The notes beneath the pieces are model-generated. The model did not search any database. It saw only the letters and a program-made list of their open reading frames with translations, and had not been told where the DNA came from. Of a DNA stretch of 64,000 nt, positions 62,155-64,000 are shown piece after piece (positions within the stretch are counted from its first letter, which is position 1; every line of letters starts with the position of its first letter). The position numbers and the translations under genes are program-made. The stretch spans positions 110,772-174,771 of the forward strand of contig JABDAN010000001.1 in the NCBI GenBank assembly GCA_013289175.1. Direction: 5' to 3'. This DNA is from Bacteroidota bacterium (GTDB lineage: Bacteria > Bacteroidota > Bacteroidia > Chitinophagales > Chitinophagaceae).

Positions 62155-64000
62155 TTAATAAGGAACCAGGACCATCACTTCATGATCCAGCCGGTCATTG
62201 ACCAAAAGCAAATCACCCGATTCCTGCTCTGCCCCGTCGAGTTGAATCAAGACTTTGGTGACCGATTTATTTTTTTCAAATACCAGGTGATAGCGCGTAT
62301 CCACGAATTGATAATGAATTTCCCAGTGCTGCCAGTGGTTGGGAATACAAGGATCTAAGGTAAGCCGGTTGGCGGTTCGTTTCAGACCAAAGAAAGATTC
62401 TGCGAGCAATTGGTACATCCATCCCGCCGATCCGGTATACCATGTCCATCCACCCATGCCTTCGTGATTTTCGACTGCATAGACATCGGCGGCGATGACA
62501 TAGGGTTCTGTTTTATATTTCTCAATACCCGCAGGGGTTGATCCGTGGTTGAGCGGATTGATCAGGTTGATCAGGTCATAGGTTTGTTCATTGTTCTTTA
62601 GAGCGGCGGTGGCCATGATCATCCAGACGGCTGCATGGGTATACTGACCTCCGTTTTCCCGAACACCTGGAAGGTATCCCCGGATATAACCCGGATTGGG
62701 AATGGCCCGGTTGAAAGGCGGGTCAAAAAGTTTGATCAGGGATGGATCTTTTTTTACCAAGTACTGGTAAGCCGATGCCATGGCCGTTCCATTGTGTTCC
62801 GGTGAACCTCCGCCTGAGAGAACAGCCCAGCTTTGGGGAATGGAATCGATCTTGCATTCTTCATTGTGTGCAGAACCCAGGGGTGTTCCGTCATCAAAAA
62901 AAGCCCGGAGATACCAGTTGCCATCCCAGGCGTTCAGTTCAATGCTTTTCTTAATATGAATTGATTCTTTTATACAGAGGGCGGAAAAATCCTTATCCTT
63001 TTTCAGCACCGTGAGTTTTTGAAAACGCGTGAGGACATCGAAAAGAAAGAAAGCCAGCCATACCGATTCGCCTTTGCCTTCATGACCTACTTTGTCCATA
63101 CCATCGTTCCAGTCACCCGAGCCGATCAGGGGCAAACTATGGGCTCCGTAATGCATCCCATGGCGGACAGCCAATTTACAGTGCTCGTACAAGGATACCG
63201 CCTGATCAGATACCGTCGGCAATTCATAGTTGGAATCCTCCCCCGGATTCAAAAGTCTTCCTTCAATAAATTTCACGCTTTCATTCAGAATGTTTTCATC
63301 GCCGGTATGCTGTACATATCGGGATACGACGTACGGCAGCCAGAGATAGTCGTCCGAACAGGTGGTTCTGACGCCCCTTCCCATGGGAGGATGCCACCAG
63401 TGCTGTACATCTCCTTCCCTAAATTGCCTGGACGCACTCAACAGTATCTGCTGTTTGACAAGGTCCGGACGGTTGTGCAACAGGGATAAAACATCCTGCA
63501 ACTGATCGCGGAATCCAAAAGCGCCTCCAGACTGATAAAATCCACTTCTTCCCCAAATGCGGGAAGCCAGGGTTTGATAGTTAAGCCAGCCATTGAACAA
63601 TATATTAATCGAGGCATCTGGGGTCTCAACCCGGATGGTTGAAAGGGTTTTCTTCCAGAAATTCTTGACAGCCTGTAGGGCGTTTTCGGCTGCGGCAATA
63701 CCCTTTGTTTTTTTTGCGGTTTGCAAAGCATTGTACTGGTCACGCCCCGCACCCAGGCGGAAGACCAGTGTTTTTTCTTCCGAATCCGTCAGGTCCATGG
63801 CAGACTGCAGTACTCCGCAGGCATCCTGAGAAGCTCCTACCCTGCCGGAAAGTTTCGACTTGCCCATGGCCTCGGGATTTTTATAAGTCCCATTGCGTCC
63901 GAGAAATTCGTTTCGGTCTCCCGTGAAGGTTTTGAGTGAATCATCTACGTCAAAGAAGCTGATATAGTTTCCAAAATCACTGTTGTAGGCATTGCCTGCC
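62155..64000 (-). CDS. GH94 / cyclic beta-1,2-glucan synthase-like phosphorylase, N-terminus outside window
   Basis: The frame is open past 63867 to the window edge, where it reads NAYNSDFGNYISFFDVDD and RNEFLGRNGTYKNPEAMG, so the ORF-track start is internal. The visible ~614 residues match the GH94 (cellobiose/cyclic glucan phosphorylase) C-terminal part, including the catalytic Asp region SGDWNDGMDKVG and the segments WWHPPMGRGVRTTCSDDYLWLPY and GYLPGVRENGGQYTHAA. The whole protein may be a very long cyclic beta-1,2-glucan synthase-like enzyme; this cannot be decided from the fragment. It ends 83 bases from the orphan receiver stop. Confidence 0.88.
   Translation of the reverse strand, partial: AGNAYNSDFGNYISFFDVDDSLKTFTGDRNEFLGRNGTYKNPEAMGKSKLSGRVGASQDACGVLQSAMDLTDSEEKTLVFRLGAGRDQYNALQTAKKTKGIAAAENALQAVKNFWKKTLSTIRVETPDASINILFNGWLNYQTLASRIWGRSGFYQSGGAFGFRDQLQDVLSLLHNRPDLVKQQILLSASRQFREGDVQHWWHPPMGRGVRTTCSDDYLWLPYVVSRYVQHTGDENILNESVKFIEGRLLNPGEDSNYELPTVSDQAVSLYEHCKLAVRHGMHYGAHSLPLIGSGDWNDGMDKVGHEGKGESVWLAFFLFDVLTRFQKLTVLKKDKDFSALCIKESIHIKKSIELNAWDGNWYLRAFFDDGTPLGSAHNEECKIDSIPQSWAVLSGGGSPEHNGTAMASAYQYLVKKDPSLIKLFDPPFNRAIPNPGYIRGYLPGVRENGGQYTHAAVWMIMATAALKNNEQTYDLINLINPLNHGSTPAGIEKYKTEPYVIAADVYAVENHEGMGGWTWYTGSAGWMYQLLAESFFGLKRTANRLTLDPCIPNHWQHWEIHYQFVDTRYHLVFEKNKSVTKVLIQLDGAEQESGDLLLVNDRLDHEVMVLVPY

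Overview
The window looks like a chromosomal segment from a member of the Bacteroidota, probably a Chitinophagales-type bacterium. This rests on several features: flexirubin/dialkylresorcinol-type lipid-pigment genes, many small secreted or outer-membrane beta-barrel proteins ending in aromatic residues, a Bacteroidota-style TAnnTTTG promoter element, a general lack of Shine-Dalgarno sequences, and the DUF4136, DUF2490 and DUF6807 families. The genus assignment is inference. No phage, insertion sequence or CRISPR array was seen.

Left part (1-20.6 kb): the tail of a SUF iron-sulfur assembly operon (sufS, sufE, a DUF59 factor, an Rrf2 regulator with three cysteines). Next come a PNPOx-like flavoprotein, a Tat-exported Gfo/Idh oxidoreductase paired with a secreted DUF6807 protein, and a long run of secreted, lipoprotein and outer-membrane proteins. 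That run includes a class 3 lipase, an Omp85-like barrel, a metallophosphoesterase, a GDPD lipoprotein, DUF4136, DUF2490 and a 734-residue repeat protein. Clear intrinsic terminators separate several of these units.

Middle (20.6-27.6 kb): an MFS exporter, then a four-gene minus-strand set that can convert trans-4-hydroxy-L-proline to 2-oxoglutarate: deaminase-type DHDPS homologue, semialdehyde dehydrogenase, hydroxyproline epimerase and FAD-dependent D-amino-acid oxidoreductase.

Core (28-50.3 kb): a large lipid/pigment biosynthetic locus. One ACP and a divergent phytoene-desaturase-like oxidoreductase are separated by a tRNA-Arg(ACG) and an APC permease from a tightly packed minus-strand operon of 16 genes (50311 down to 31759). 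Read in transcription order these are: GT2-DUF2062, a trifunctional MMPL exporter/acyltransferase/methyltransferase, a second desaturase-like oxidoreductase, a membrane-anchored C45 Ntn-hydrolase, AcpS, an AMP-ligase, a small secreted protein, DarA, DarB, an unknown protein, a BtrH-like acyltransferase, an ABC exporter, an ACP, a ketosynthase and an active-site-less ketosynthase partner. The set fits making, joining and exporting a dialkylresorcinol/aryl-polyene ester of the flexirubin type. No ketoreductase, dehydratase or ammonia lyase is present here, so either those steps are encoded elsewhere or the product differs.

Right part (50.3-64 kb): an orphan receiver protein, a eukaryotic-type topoisomerase IB, and a minus-strand array mlaE-mlaF-mlaD-rpoN-NtrC-type regulator-histidine kinase. 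After these come a small envelope-stress-like cassette (YtxH, holin-X-like, unknown, 48-residue membrane protein), another orphan receiver, and the 3' part of a large GH94/cyclic-glucan-synthase-like protein that runs off the window.
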